DNA from: Vicia villosa
Lineage: Eukaryota > Streptophyta > Magnoliopsida > Fabales > Fabaceae
DNA: 64,000 nucleotides
Assembly: GCF_029867415.1 (NCBI RefSeq)
Contig: NC_081185.1
Location: 70,627,156-70,691,155, forward strand
Reading direction: 5' to 3'
The notes beneath the pieces were generated by a model. The model had not been told where the DNA came from, made no database searches, and was given only the letters and a program-made list of their open reading frames with translations. Within the stretch, counting starts at the first letter, position 1. The number at the start of each line of letters is the position of its first letter. The position numbers and the translations under genes were made by a program. This document shows positions 33,864-45,815 of this stretch, piece by piece.

Positions 33864-36510
33864 TCAAACACATTCTTCCATTCGGGCCTCCTCGGTCGCC
33901 TCAGATGCAGGTCCTTCCACGAAATCCGGAGAGACGATCTGGTCGCCCTCCACTTGATGATAAGGCCCGGTACCCTCAGTCACCAAATCCACCCCAAGGT
34001 TCTTCAGCTTAAGCTGGGCCACTGTGGAATTGTAGGTGTCCTCGGCGGCAGCCACACAATCTCCTCCCAGAACCCGTATGTACTGGATTAGGTCTGCCCG
34101 GGTCAAGAGAGCCTTCTCCTCCTTCGTCTCATCCTTGGCAGAGCCAAAGACCGACGAAGAGAAGCCTCCATGACCGAGGAGGATAACATCACTCCATACA
34201 AGATCCGGTAGAGCAGGGTGTACTGCGCCTACATATCGGCCAGGGCATCCTCCTTGACACCCAATCGAGCCTTCACATCCGCCAGCTCCTGTTCTCGATC
34301 CTTCAGCTCTCCATGTACCTCCTCCAGAGCAGTCGCCTTGTTCTTAACATCCTCCTCAAGCCTCCTCGTAGCCTCCGCAGATAAAGGCGCCAAACAAGTA
34401 TACAAAGTAGCCAGCTCAAGAACCCTAACCACATTAGCCGCATCCTGCACCAGGAACCTCTGACGAACAGACGGTTCCATGCCTTCGATGTGAAGAGACT
34501 CCTCTCGAGGGATGGTTAGAGAGGGCCCACCTTCAAAGAACCGGCGCTGAAGAAAGCATGAGGGCAGAGTGAAGAAGCCATCAGCCTCCTCTTGAGTCAA
34601 ATCCACGAATTTAACCCTCGGTCGCTTATGACGGACCAAAGTGTCCGGATCCGACTGCTGACAAAGGGGGGAGGGATGAACCATAGCAGGCCTCAGTGAT
34701 TCCCCTTGGTCTGAAGCCCGTAGTGGAGATCCAACAGCCACCGGGAAGGAGGAGGAAGTGCCCGAGCCAGTTGCCGGAGATTTCTGCACAGCAGTTAGCC
34801 AGGGACTGACACCCTTCTTGAGAACCACCTTAGCTCTGCTCGCCTGTTTGAGTATCCTATTGTGACGAGCCCGATCCATAGAGTCTGAAAAATAAAACAA
34901 ACACACAAGAGTCAGCCCGTCATAATAAAAAAGGTTAGACACATAAAGCAAAAAGCAAAAAGGGTAGATACCAAGGTAAGCTACAGCGCCCTCATCTGTC
35001 CCACTCGCCAACAGATCCTTTATACTAATAAGGCAAGGCTCCGTAATAGGCTCCCCGCCATCATCAACTACAGGCCTCCCTAATCGATCCATCTTTGCGA
35101 TCGGAGGAAGGCCCTGCACAAATTTCTGAAGAACAGCGTATTCGGCCCGAGTGTCCTCGTCCAGATCCCCGACCCTAGTAAGGTATTGGTTAGTGCCATA
35201 CACGAAGTGGTCCCGCGACCAGAAAAACCTGAACTTTCGTCTTCGAGCGGTAACGGGTTCCCCTATGTCACTAAGGACCGGGCGACCATGCACGTCGAGG
35301 TTCGGCTCCCGAGCGAAAACGTTATCACGAGCCTCCTTAGACTGGGGACGAATGAGATAGAAGCGCGGCTTGTAATTCTTCAAGGAGTCAGAATAAGACT
35401 TAAAGATCTTCTTCGACTATTTGAGGGACACCCACCCGAAGCGACCATCAACAACCTTCCATTGCACATAGAAGATATAGAAGAACAGAGGAATGGTCGC
35501 AGCTATCTTCAAATACGAGCAAGTCAGCTCAAATGCCTGGATGAACGCGATCGCGTTAGGGTGGAGCTGACCAGGCGCCACTTCCAGGTGGTTAAAAACA
35601 ACTATCTGGAATTCGGTGAAGGGCACACGAAATCCCATCTCCCTAAAAACCACTTCATACATAGGGATCAGATTGGGGGCATACACGTCGCACACCCGGT
35701 CTTCTTCTCCGTGGATAAGCACGGACCATCCATTCTTAGTCACGTCCCCCGCAGGATCCACATGACCCCCGATCTCCAGAAAAATATCCGAACTGTCCTC
35801 GACGAAATAGCTCTCGATATCGAGCGCCTCCTGCAACACCCAAGAGTCACGCCCCCCCCCCCCCCCCCGCTGGGCTGGGGGCGTCGCTGACCACGAGCCC
35901 GAAGTAGAAAGACGTCTTGGATCGGCCATAATCACCTGAAAAATAGGGGAGAATAGTGAATTCGACAGTACAATCAAATCCACCCTTCCACCACTGTTCA
36001 AAGTGAAAGGTCGTGTAAATGATCCAGGGGCGAAAGGAATCCCCGACCATGCCCCTTCCCGAGGAATGGGCCGTCGAGTGGAAAGTCACTCACGTCAAAT
36101 CAGACTGAACATGCATACTGCGCCAAAGGGATACATTCTCAAAAGAAAACCTAAAAACGCACTAAAGGTAGCTTGAAACCTCTAAAAACAATCAGGGAAG
36201 CAGAAACTAAATCCGGAGCCAACAACCTAACAATCCGCAGCCATCAGCGGTAGAGAAACTAACCGTCTCCGCCGTCTACCACCAACAAACCTTCAAACTC
36301 ACTTCCAAAATCATTCTAAAAAACCCTATCCTAACCACATTCGTACAATCTCTAAAGCAATCAAAGCATAAAAACTGAAAACGAAGGGAAACAGTAAACT
36401 TACGAGTGAGATTCTGAGAAGGAAGACGAATGTTGATGATGAAACGTCACGGCGGAGTATGTGGTCGGCGACGAAGGGAGAATAACGCAAAGAATAAATT
36501 TGAAAAGTTT
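33864..36510 (-). pseudogene. antisense gene of element D (gypsy-type transposon protein, coiled coil)
   Basis: Opposite to D's pol. A TATA-like TAAATACTTGG (36537-36527) precedes a 5' exon ending in CTCACTC|GTAAGT (36404). An intron runs to TTTTTCAG (35936), and ATG is at 35929 (MADPRRLSTSG). The N-terminal half has the 'putative gypsy type transposon' pattern (VFREMGFRVPFTEFQ, FNHLEVAPGQLHPN, WVSLK, FRFFWSRDHFVYG). A second intron is likely at 34971-34885 (GTATCT...TTTTCAG). The C-terminal half is a glutamate/lysine-rich coiled coil (LEEDVKNKATALEEV). Damage: TAG at 35419-35417, TAG near 34231 and a frameshift before the last segment, which ends at 33864. A run of 17 C (35852-35868) lies in the first coding exon and encodes glycines; it is prone to slippage. 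Confidence 0.65.
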
Positions 36511-36526
36511 GGAAAGAATCACAGCC

Positions 36527-36537
36527 CCAAGTATTTA
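36527..36537 (-). promoter_or_regulatory. TATA-like promoter element of D's antisense gene
   Basis: The minus strand reads TAAATACTTGG, identical to the 11-mer upstream of antisense gene 1 of element C (16978-16988). A 5' untranslated exon with a canonical donor follows. Confidence 0.45.
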
Positions 36538-36804
36538 GAAACGCCTAGAGACGTCAGGTGCGCCGCACGCGACTTCTGGGAATGGGATAGTCATCATTAA
36601 CCCTAGTGGCCCACGCATAGACTAGCCATCATCACGCATTAAATGCGACACGCCTTCCAAACTGACAACTCTGAAGTGACACGCCTCCTAGCTCCCGGCC
36701 TGACCTTCCCTCTCCCCGTGGTTTCGGGGCAATTCACCTCGGAGACGCTAGAACTCCTCTGCCCAACATCCTCAAAGTCGTCACTCCCACGGGCGAAAGC
36801 AACG

Positions 36805-36818
36805 ACTTGGGGGGCTTC
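36805..36818 (+). promoter_or_regulatory. polypurine tract of element D
   Basis: ACTTGGGGGGCTTC immediately precedes the LTR start TGTTCTGG. The G-run form is typical of Tat-lineage elements. Confidence 0.75.
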
Positions 36819-37242
36819 TGTTCTGGACCGGCCCAATTACTCTAACTGGGCCAATCCACTCTTCGGCCCAAAGGCATTCTGGTCCGCACACGCGGCAGCT
36901 TTCCCCGGCCCGCTTCAGGAAAACACAAGACATAACCGAGCACGCTGAAGCCTCGTGCACGGAAACAGCAAACTCACATGTTTCCTAGCCTGGCGCTTCG
37001 CATGGGTCCTCTAAAGGTGGAGTCATTTTCCCACAGAACTGTCCTATAAATAGCCCTCTGACCCCAGAGGGCAAGGTAATATCTTTTTTACCCAAAATCT
37101 CTCACCTTGTTGTACCTTGTTGTCCGAACACTTACTTTGGCATCAGAGTGCCTTGCAGGTACAAACACCTTTTTCTCCCCTCCAACCGTTCCAGATTTCA
37201 AGCTTCACCGTTGCTGTCCACCTGTTCTGCTCGGAAAGATCA
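36819..37242 (+). repeat. 3' LTR of element D
   Basis: Begins TGTTCTGGACCGGCCC and probably ends CTCGGAAAGATCA (424 bp). A TATA box TATAAATA is at 37045-37052. At 37243 the minus-strand RNase H sequence of chromovirus fragment E starts, which supports the right border; the last few bases are uncertain. The matching 5' LTR lies outside the window or has been lost. Confidence 0.7.
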
Positions 37243-38571
37243 ATTCCTCGCATGAATTTTAAGTTACCTCAAAGCATAAGCCATAACTTGTCAATTCTTC
37301 ATCAACACACCCCCTAAACCCATCAAAGAAGCATCACAATACACCACAAATGGTTCTTCCAGATTAGGAAAAATAAAAAAAGGAGCGGTTGTCAACCTTC
37401 TCTTAAGCTCTTGAAAATTAGCTTCACACTGCGAAGTCCAAATAAAAGCTTGACACTTCCTAGTCAATTGCGTAAAAGATAACGCCAACTTAGGAAAACC
37501 TTCAATGAACTTATAATAATAACCACCCAAACCAAGAAAATTTCTAATCTCAGAAACACATCTTTGAGATTCCCATTGAGATACAGCCTCAACCTTCGCC
37601 AGATCAACTGCAATACCATCACTCGATATCACATGACCAAGCAAACTCACTTCCTTCAACCAAAACTCACACTTAGAAAGCTTCGCATACAACTGTTTCT
37701 CTTTCAACAGAGATAACACAATCCTCAAATGCTCATCATGATACTCTCCACTCTTAGAATAGATCAAAATGTCATCAATGAGCACAACAACAAACTTATA
37801 TAGATACCCATGGAAAATCCTGTTCACATATTCCATAAATACACCAGGTGCATTAGTCACACCAAAGAGCTTTACATAATACTCATAATAACTGTACCTC
37901 TTCCTAAAAGCAGTCTTCTGAATATCCTCAGCCTTCACACGAATCTGATGATACCCAGACCTTAAGTGTATTTTACTCAACACGCTTGCACTAACCAACT
38001 GATCCATTAAATCATCAATCCTCGGAAGTGGATACTTATTCTTAATAGTCACATTGTTTAGTTGTTTATAATCAACACACAACCTCGTAGAACCTTCCTT
38101 CTTCTTAACCAACAAAACAGGTGCACCCCACGGTGACACACTTGGACAAATAAAATTCTTCTCAAGAAAATCATCAAGTTGACTTTTCAACTCTTTCAAC
38201 TCAGAAGCTGACATCCGATATGGAGCCATCGAAATAGAACTAGTTCTAGGAATTAAACTAATAGTAAACTCCACCTCACGTTCTGGCGACAAATCACTTA
38301 CATCTTCAGGAAACACCTCAGGAAAATTAAAAACTATAGGCAACTCCCCCATAGCTCACTTCTCACCAAGATCCAACTTTTCCAGCAAAGAAAACAACAT
38401 TGCACCATCTTGGACAGACTCATTTACTTGCTTAGCAGACAAAAACAAATCCCTCTCGATACCAGAATCAGGAAAAATAACCATCTTACCAAAATAGTTG
38501 ATATAAATTTGAGATGGCTGCATTTCAGATGGCCCAACATTTTTTCTCAACTGAATCGTACGATTCTACCG
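37243..38571 (-). pseudogene. chromovirus (Ty3/gypsy) pol fragment E
   Basis: The minus strand encodes the end of the protease region ([26 protein letters not shown]), then reverse transcriptase ([49 protein letters not shown]) with the catalytic motif as LIDD instead of F/YIDD. The start of RNase H follows ([15 protein letters not shown]). Stops: TGA at 38353-38355, and further stops at about 37288, 37267 and near 37243 in the RNase H part. Homology begins abruptly near 38571 and is cut at 37243 by insertion of element D. The family is distinct from the Tat elements C and D: single RNase H, chromovirus-type reverse transcriptase. Confidence 0.85.
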
Positions 38572-38971
38572 AGTTTTATATTACAATTTCGACATACTCT
38601 CCACATGATGACATGTAAATGGAACGTAAAATCGAGCGTTTTTACGTCTTAACTCTCGTTTCTCCATACACAGCATTTAACTGCCAAGGTGATGGGTGAT
38701 GCAAGGTAGAGAAGACACCAACGGATTTGGGAAATAATTGAAATTGTTGCTAATCTTTTGTGGTAAATTTAAACTTGTATTATTTATGCTAATCTTTTGT
38801 TTGTTTGATCGAAAATTTCATCTTTTTATAATATGAAATGATTGTCATTAAAAAGTTTTGCAAAAATGATGCAAAAAATATTTTGTTGGCTTAATACATT
38901 AAAAAGTTTTCCTTTTGTTTACTTCTTGAAATATCTTTCAAGTATAAAATAATAATTTTTCATTTTTGTAG
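38572..38971. other. AT-rich sequence, nothing recognised
   Basis: Between the broken end of fragment E and the exon-like blocks at 38972 I see no coding frame, terminal repeat or RNA signature. Confidence 0.4.
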
Positions 38972-39177
38972 ATTCACAAAGAATGTTTGGGTAGTTGTTG
39001 ATACAGAAGACCACCCTGCCCTTCTGAAATTTCTTAAAGGAACCCAGGACAATCATTTCAAGATAAAGGTTGCATGATAAGCTTTTTAGCTTGTTGCTTC
39101 CTATGATTCTGCAGTATCTGAGTGTCACCAAGGTCAATGCTGGTGGAATTGTTACAACCATCCAACTTCACGGAAAG
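38972..39177 (+). pseudogene. two exon-like blocks of an unrecognised gene
   Basis: Block 1 (38972-39068) is preceded by TTTTTGTAG and followed by a GT. Block 2 (39115-39177) is preceded by TTCTGCAG and followed by GTGTGA. Both are open in one shared phase and read NVWVVVDTEDHPALLKFL, then YLSVTKVNAGGIVTTIQLHG, so they look like consecutive real exons separated by a 46-base remnant of an intron. I do not recognise the protein. No start codon or promoter is visible. They may be a captured gene fragment. Confidence 0.4.
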
Positions 39178-39908
39178 GTGTGAGTCGACTTCTAATTACT
39201 TTATCAAAAATATAAAGGTATTTTTTGTATTTTAAAAGCTACTATATCATGTTTGGAGATGAGATCCTCTGACTAAAAATTGGTATAACTTTTGTTAACT
39301 ATTCATGTTAATGCCATAACATTTAACATTCACGTGCAGCAGATGTGATATAATATCTACTTTGAATGTTGTTACTGCTTGGAACTGTGTGTGGGAGTTT
39401 AGAAACCGCACATGTTTAGATATGATATAATATCTATATAAAATTATGTTTTTAGATAATTCAGTAAGAAAATTTAGAGATTAAAGAACTGAATGTTTTA
39501 CCCTGTAGATTGTATATAACTGATAATAATTTAGTTTTTGCTTTGGGCCTTGGCAATGGTCAGTGTAATGCTTAAAAGGAACTTAGATTACTTTATTAGA
39601 AATATATTTTGAAGCTTTGATTCTAGCACTTGGGACATTTCACAAATTTGCAATGCTTGGGAATAATTTTATTTCTAAAATAAGTTGTATTTATTATATG
39701 GAATGTTTGTAATGGATTATAGTAGGCCTAAATTATATGCTTGTGAAGTTTATAGGCTGTTGGCTTTTGTTCAAAAGTGTTTCCATACTGTGATTCTCGT
39801 TTAAATTGACAGTAATTTTATAGTCAATTTGTTTCTATATTCATGCAGTTTTGGGATTATATAAAGGATAGGAAAGCAAGATGTGATTGCTAATGTGTGT
39901 TGGCAGGA

Positions 39909-40299
39909 TAATGTAGATTTTGAAGATGATGGAATTCAAATTGAGCCTTTCAACATAGATAAAGAAAGAAAATAAGGTTATTTCGATGCATCTGAAAAAT
40001 TTGTTGAGTATGTAAGAAATAATGAGATTAAGGTGAGGTATTTTTATTTTCTAGTATTTTTCATTTTCTATTCACGACTACTCTTTTTTATTTGATTAAC
40101 AAATTGTCAAGGATTGTTGCAGAATGCGTGGCTTTATAATGTTGATGTTGAGGTTTATCCTATATATGCTGGATTAAGCTCTTCAACAAAAAATGGTGAA
40201 GAGAAGGTTCAAGACCTTTCTTCTAAAGAGGAGGCAATCATGAAGAGGCGCTATGCAAATTTTACTAAATCAGAGGAAACAATATGTAAAACTATGTAG
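39909..40299 (+). pseudogene. CD2BP2/LIN1-like gene fragment
   Basis: Exon 1 (39909-40032; flanked by TTGGCAG and GTGAGG) reads DGIQIEPFNIDKERK, stop, GYFDASEKFVEYVRNNEIK. Exon 2 (from 40123, after TTGTTGCAG) reads AWLYNVDVEVYPIYAGL and then a serine/glutamate-rich stretch to a stop near 40299. This is the conserved core of plant CD2 antigen cytoplasmic tail-binding protein 2 (LIN1, a U5 snRNP-associated protein). The TAA at the ERK-stop-GYFD junction and the missing remainder make it non-functional. Retained introns show it is not a processed pseudogene; capture by a transposon, or decay of a real gene copy, would explain it. Confidence 0.55.
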
Positions 40300-40885
40300 C
40301 AGGATGGTTTCTGATGTTTTTAGAGGTTATAGGGGACAGAGGCTTAATTGGGAAGTTGGAGGTTATGTTATTTTTAATCAAGTATTTGATTTTGTGGAGA
40401 ACAAATAAGCATAAATTGTTCGAATATTCTTTGAGATGAGGATAAATATGTATCTTGGATTTGATTAATAATATTGATTTATTATTAAAAAAATATTTGG
40501 TTATTTTAATGATTAATGGATCAGTGTTAAAGATTTATAAATATGAAATTGTCTTTTAAGTTGTGTGCTAAATATTCTAGTAATTAGTATAAGTTTAAAT
40601 GTCAGAAATATTAATAATGTTATATAATTTATAGCTTATATGGTTTTGATTAGGAAACTAAAAATCTAAATAAGTCTAATTTGCTTGAGATTTACTATGA
40701 TATTTTTGTAATGAGAATTACAATGATATTTTTGTGGCGATATTGTAGCTATTTAGTTTGAAAACATAAATATCAGACTGATGATTTGCTACATTTTAGT
40801 TGTGGTTTAGCTATGAATTGTAGAATATTTATTTGAATTTTGCTGGGAAAGTTTAGCCTAGATAATTAGCCACTCAATCTAAACT

Positions 40886-40983
<98 letters not shown>

Positions 40984-41430
40984 TTAATCTACAATTAATC
41001 TTCAGCTAAATCTATTTGATAGAGATTCACTTTAAATTAGCTACGGTTTTAGTAGTAGCTAAATATATATATATAGGGAATAGGTATCAGTTTTTGTTTT
41101 TGTGTCACATTTATATATAAAATAGATTAAAATATTGACAACACTCTATTGTTATTAAAAGCTATATTTTAAAAATTGAACCGAAGGTCGAATCGGTAAA
41201 ACTTTCAGTTTAAAATTTAATTGATTTAACCAGTTAAATCTGTTTATTAAATACGTTAATAATATAAAACTATATTTCATATATATGTCAAACACAATCT
41301 TACAATCATAGTGATCGGTCACCAATTTGTATGGTGTTTTCATAAATCTCTCGGCATAAATCTCGTCAATTCGGTAACACAATGGCCCGTCTTTTATAGT
41401 TTTCGTTCTTATTTTGAAAGTTTCGTTTAA
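40300..41430. other. AT-rich spacer with (TA)n tract
   Basis: No gene found. It contains a long (AT)n microsatellite at 40890-40979 and a short one near 41063. Confidence 0.6.
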
Positions 41431-42840
41431 GTTGTGTGTTTTGTTTTGATGCTAAGAACTCATGTTTTTAAGATGCTTTGATGCTTGTTTTTGGTAGTGA
41501 TTGTGTTTCAGGTTTATGCGTTTAAGTCCATGAGAAGAATGCAGGGCTGAACAAAGATGAATCGAAGAAAAAATGAAGATTTGGTGCATACAGTGGCCTG
41601 ACACGGGTACCAGTGTCACAGGACACGGCCCGTGTTAGGAAACAGGAGAAAGCAAAGAAAACATGCAAAACAGTGGCCTGACACGGGTACCCGTGTCACG
41701 TGACACTGCCCGTGTCAGGAAGCCTGGGGGAAAGCAAAGAAAACATGCAAAACAGTGGCCTGACACGGGTACCCGTGTCACGTGACACTGCCCGTGTCAG
41801 GAAGCCTGGGGGGAAATTTTGAAAATAACATGGACAGAGGGCCAACACGGGTGCCCGTGTCACAGGACACGGCCCGTGTTGGCAGGCGCGAGCAATTTTG
41901 CCAGTTTTATATTTTTAAAGGCCTCAACTTCATTAAGGGTAGTTCGGACTTTTCGCATGTTTTTAACTTGAATCAACACTACTAAAACCTAATTGGGAAG
42001 AGGGAAGAGACACTTTTTGACGTACGAAAGAATTGCAGAAGAAAGAGGAGAGCTCTCAAGGGTTTTGGAGAACAGAGATCTTCAAGAGCAATTGCGATTG
42101 AAGATCAAAGCAATCCTATTTTCTTGTAATGTCTAATCTTCCTATTGTATTTTCTTTGAATATTATGAGCGGCTAAACCCCCCAATGCTAGGGGGGTGTC
42201 CCTGAATTGCTATTGTCATTGAACCTAATTTCCTTTATGTTAGAGAATATTTATGTGTGTGAAATTATTTGATTGTGCAAAGTGCTTATTTCTCTATCTA
42301 TCTGACAAATAGATTTTTGATTTACGGTTAAGGTTTAGGTCGGACAAACCACCTTATCGCTGTTTGCAAAATTATATTACGATTGTTATTGCTTAGTAAT
42401 GAGGATGCTTCGTAGTAACCATAATAATCTTGATAAATTATATTCCGCTTGATTACTTCTTGAATTGCTAAGGAATTAGGATACAAGAAAGTATCAAAAG
42501 GTTTTCCTCTGAGGAATTAGGGAAGATAACTCTTGAGATTCGGTAATAGTTCATGTACATTGATATTTTATAACTAAGGATTAAGGGTCATTGCAAGGCA
42601 ATTCATACACTCACCCTAGCATATTCTCTCATATTGTTTTAAAGTCACATTTACGTCTCTTATTGATTTGTTGTCATTTATCATTATTTCTAGTCAAACA
42701 ACAAAACCCCCATGGTCTTTTGTTCAATTGAATCATTAAAATAACTTATATTTCCTACGCAGTCCACGAGATCGATATTTGGGATAAATCCTATTATTAC
42801 TACATCGGTAAAAATAGTACACTTGCTATTTTCCGATCAC
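41430..42840 (+). repeat. probable solo LTR with GC-rich palindromic repeats
   Basis: Non-coding. A G-rich GCGGCTAAACCCCCCAATGCTAGG-type segment lies near 42171-42195, and the end (about 42765-42840) has the layout common at plant LTR 3' ends: GCAGTCCACGAGATCGATAT, a stretch with ACTACATCGG, then ACACTTGCTATTTTCCGATCA. No primer site or internal region follows, so it is probably a solo LTR. The left border is only approximate. Confidence 0.45.
41589..41885. repeat. tandem ~83-bp repeats built on a 20-bp palindrome
   Basis: Three to four units of about 83 bp, each with CAGTGGCCTGACACGGGTAC and a second inverted arm (GACACGGCCCGTGT or variant). Units 2 and 3 contain the perfect palindrome TGACACGGGTACCCGTGTCA, at about 41679-41698 and 41761-41780. 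Locally GC-rich in an AT-rich region. Confidence 0.85.
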
Positions 42841-43135
42841 ATAGTTTAATAAAATAAAATTTTCAAAATCTATTACTAAATTAATACAACAAGATCCATG
42901 ACACACATAATAACAACTTAATTGTAAGTTTAATTTCAACATTCATCTAAGAACAATTTGAACAAATTAAAAAATTATGAAAAAATAAATGGAGTAAATA
43001 CTCATTTTAGTCCTTCGCAAAAATTAGAGAGTGCAAACTAATTCCTAAGAAAAAAGAGTCTCAATTTATTCTCTTACAAGACTTTTTCTTTTTTATGTAA
43101 TTTAATTTAATTTAATTCAGATAAAAAATTAACGT

Positions 43136-43200
43136 TTTACACCAATCAAGAATTGAACAAAAAACCTCATAGTCTTTGGGAAACATGCTCTACTCCAAAA
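43136..43200 (-). repeat. possible tRNA-like SINE remnant
   Basis: The minus strand reads GTAGAGCATG (A-box-like), about 30 bases later TTGTTCAATTC (B-box-like) and then TTGATTGG. The layout is like the head of a tRNA-derived SINE, but it is degenerate and I cannot define its tail. Confidence 0.25.
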
Positions 43201-43220
43201 TCAACTTATTTTCCATATTT

Positions 43221-44286
<1,066 letters not shown>

Positions 44287-44359
44287 TTTTACTTTAATTT
44301 TTACTAAACTTAAAGATCTAATTAATGTATTAAATTCTTAGTTATTTCTCCGTCGTTGC

Positions 44360-44545
44360 CGTTAAGGGTTTGTTTGGTTCTAATGAGGGGGAGGGGAGGG
44401 ATTTTAATGGAGGGAAGGGAAGGGGAGGGGAGGGGAGGGATGTTTTGTAATTATATATATGTTTGGTTCAAACGAGGGGAGGGAAGGGATTTCGTTTAAA
44501 AATATGTTTGGTTCACGAGGGGGAGGGGAGAGATTTTAATAGTAA
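44360..44545. repeat. G-rich GTTTGGTTC repeat (non-autonomous element-like)
   Basis: Three copies of a module GTTTGGTTC...GAGGGG[GA]AGGGG...GGGATTT, at about 44368, 44460 and 44507. The run between 44385 and 44442 consists almost wholly of G-tracts of 3-5 separated by single A or short spacers. The GTTTGGTTC start resembles small non-autonomous DNA elements of plants, but I cannot define target duplications. Confidence 0.5.
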
Positions 44546-45050
44546 TTTACAATTTTATCCTTGTAATTTTATATAAGTGATATGATATTCCATTGTAAAA
44601 ATTTCATAAATATTTTCTTGGAAATAATATCTGTATAACTAAGTTCACTTGAACTTTGTCCAGAAGAATCTAAAATAAATTATGAATATTTTTAAAAGCA
44701 TAATTCATTGTACCAGCCTAAAATAATATTGTGTGAAGTGATCTAAATAAATTAGGCAAAAATAGAATAGTAAGTGGTGATGAAATAAATTATTAAATTG
44801 ATTATGAGTGTTGAAAAAATAAATGTAACAAAAAAAATTGATAAATAGTTTTGATGGAGAAATAACGCTTTTAAGAAGATAAGTTGAAAAAAAAAAGAAA
44901 CAACAATGAGAGAGAGAGAGAAGAGAGACGGATTCAAGTGAGATTGTGGAGGAGGAGAGTAAGAGAACCGGATCGTATTAATAATGACAGAAATATAACT
45001 ACCATCAAAGAAATCACTACATGATATGTGAATAATTTATTGGAGAGAAC
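44546..45050. other. AT-rich sequence, nothing recognised
   Basis: No reading frame or repeat that I can name. A purine-rich AGAGAGAG tract lies near 44906. The stretch could include decayed upstream parts of the LINE-like remnant that follows. Confidence 0.35.
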
Positions 45051-45535
45051 GTTTGCTATGTGAGGAAAAGTGGTGGATGTGTATATCGCAAAAAGAAGAA
45101 ACAAGCGGGAAAAGTTTGTTGGGTTAGTAAGATATGAAAAAAATGAAGGATCAAGAATGGTTAGTGAATCAGTTCATGAACATATGGTTCGGGTCGTATA
45201 AGTCATGGGTAAATATATCAAAATTTGAAAGAAATCCATTGCATGAAGCAAGGGCTACGACGGTAAGATGAGAAAAGGCTAGACATAAGCAACATGTGGA
45301 ATAAAAAAGTAGAGAAAATATTATCAAGCATAGAGCTGAGAGCATACAAGGAAAAAGGAATAAAGAAAAATCATATATAGACGTAGTCGGAAACAACGGA
45401 AGTCATAAAAACATAATAGACTCTTCTACATGGAGTCCAAAGATTTCAAGGAATTTCAAAAGGATAAATATGAATCTCAAAGGGGCAGGTTATCCTTAAT
45501 AGTTAGTGAAGAATAATTGTATTGAGAAAACATTC

Positions 45536-45664
<129 letters not shown>

Positions 45665-45688
45665 ATGTAAATAACATTCAATCTCTAT

Positions 45689-45815
45689 AAGACTGTGTGA
45701 CGGACAAAAGTGTTATCATAATCAAAGGAACTATGTGACGGACAAAAGTGTTATCATAATCAAAGGAACTGTGTGACAGACAAAGGTGTTATCATAATCA
45801 AAGTCATTTCTTTGG
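45689..45815. repeat. three tandem 41-bp repeats
   Basis: The unit starts TGTGTGACGGACAAAAGTGT and continues with TATCATAATCAAAGGAAC. It occurs three times in a row with one or two changes per copy, within the LINE-like remnant. Confidence 0.85.

Larger units (their letters stand above)
14692..37242 (+). mobile_element. decayed Tat-lineage Ty3/gypsy element D, interrupted by C
   Basis: Pieces in order: pol part 1 (14692-15658), insertion of element C (15659-31356), pol part 2 (31357-32823), non-coding spacer, an antisense gene (36510-33864), polypurine tract (36805-36818) and 3' LTR (36819-37242). A second, archaeal-type RNase H after the first, and an antisense gene between pol and 3' LTR, are features of the Tat lineage. 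The 5' end, gag, protease and the start of reverse transcriptase are absent: LTR A is inserted exactly at the catalytic YxDD region of D's reverse transcriptase. D itself sits inside chromovirus fragment E. Confidence 0.75.

Noticed and set aside
35186..35890. 234-codon plus-strand frame
   Set aside because: Shadow of the antisense gene of element D; its Pro run is the 17-C homopolymer.
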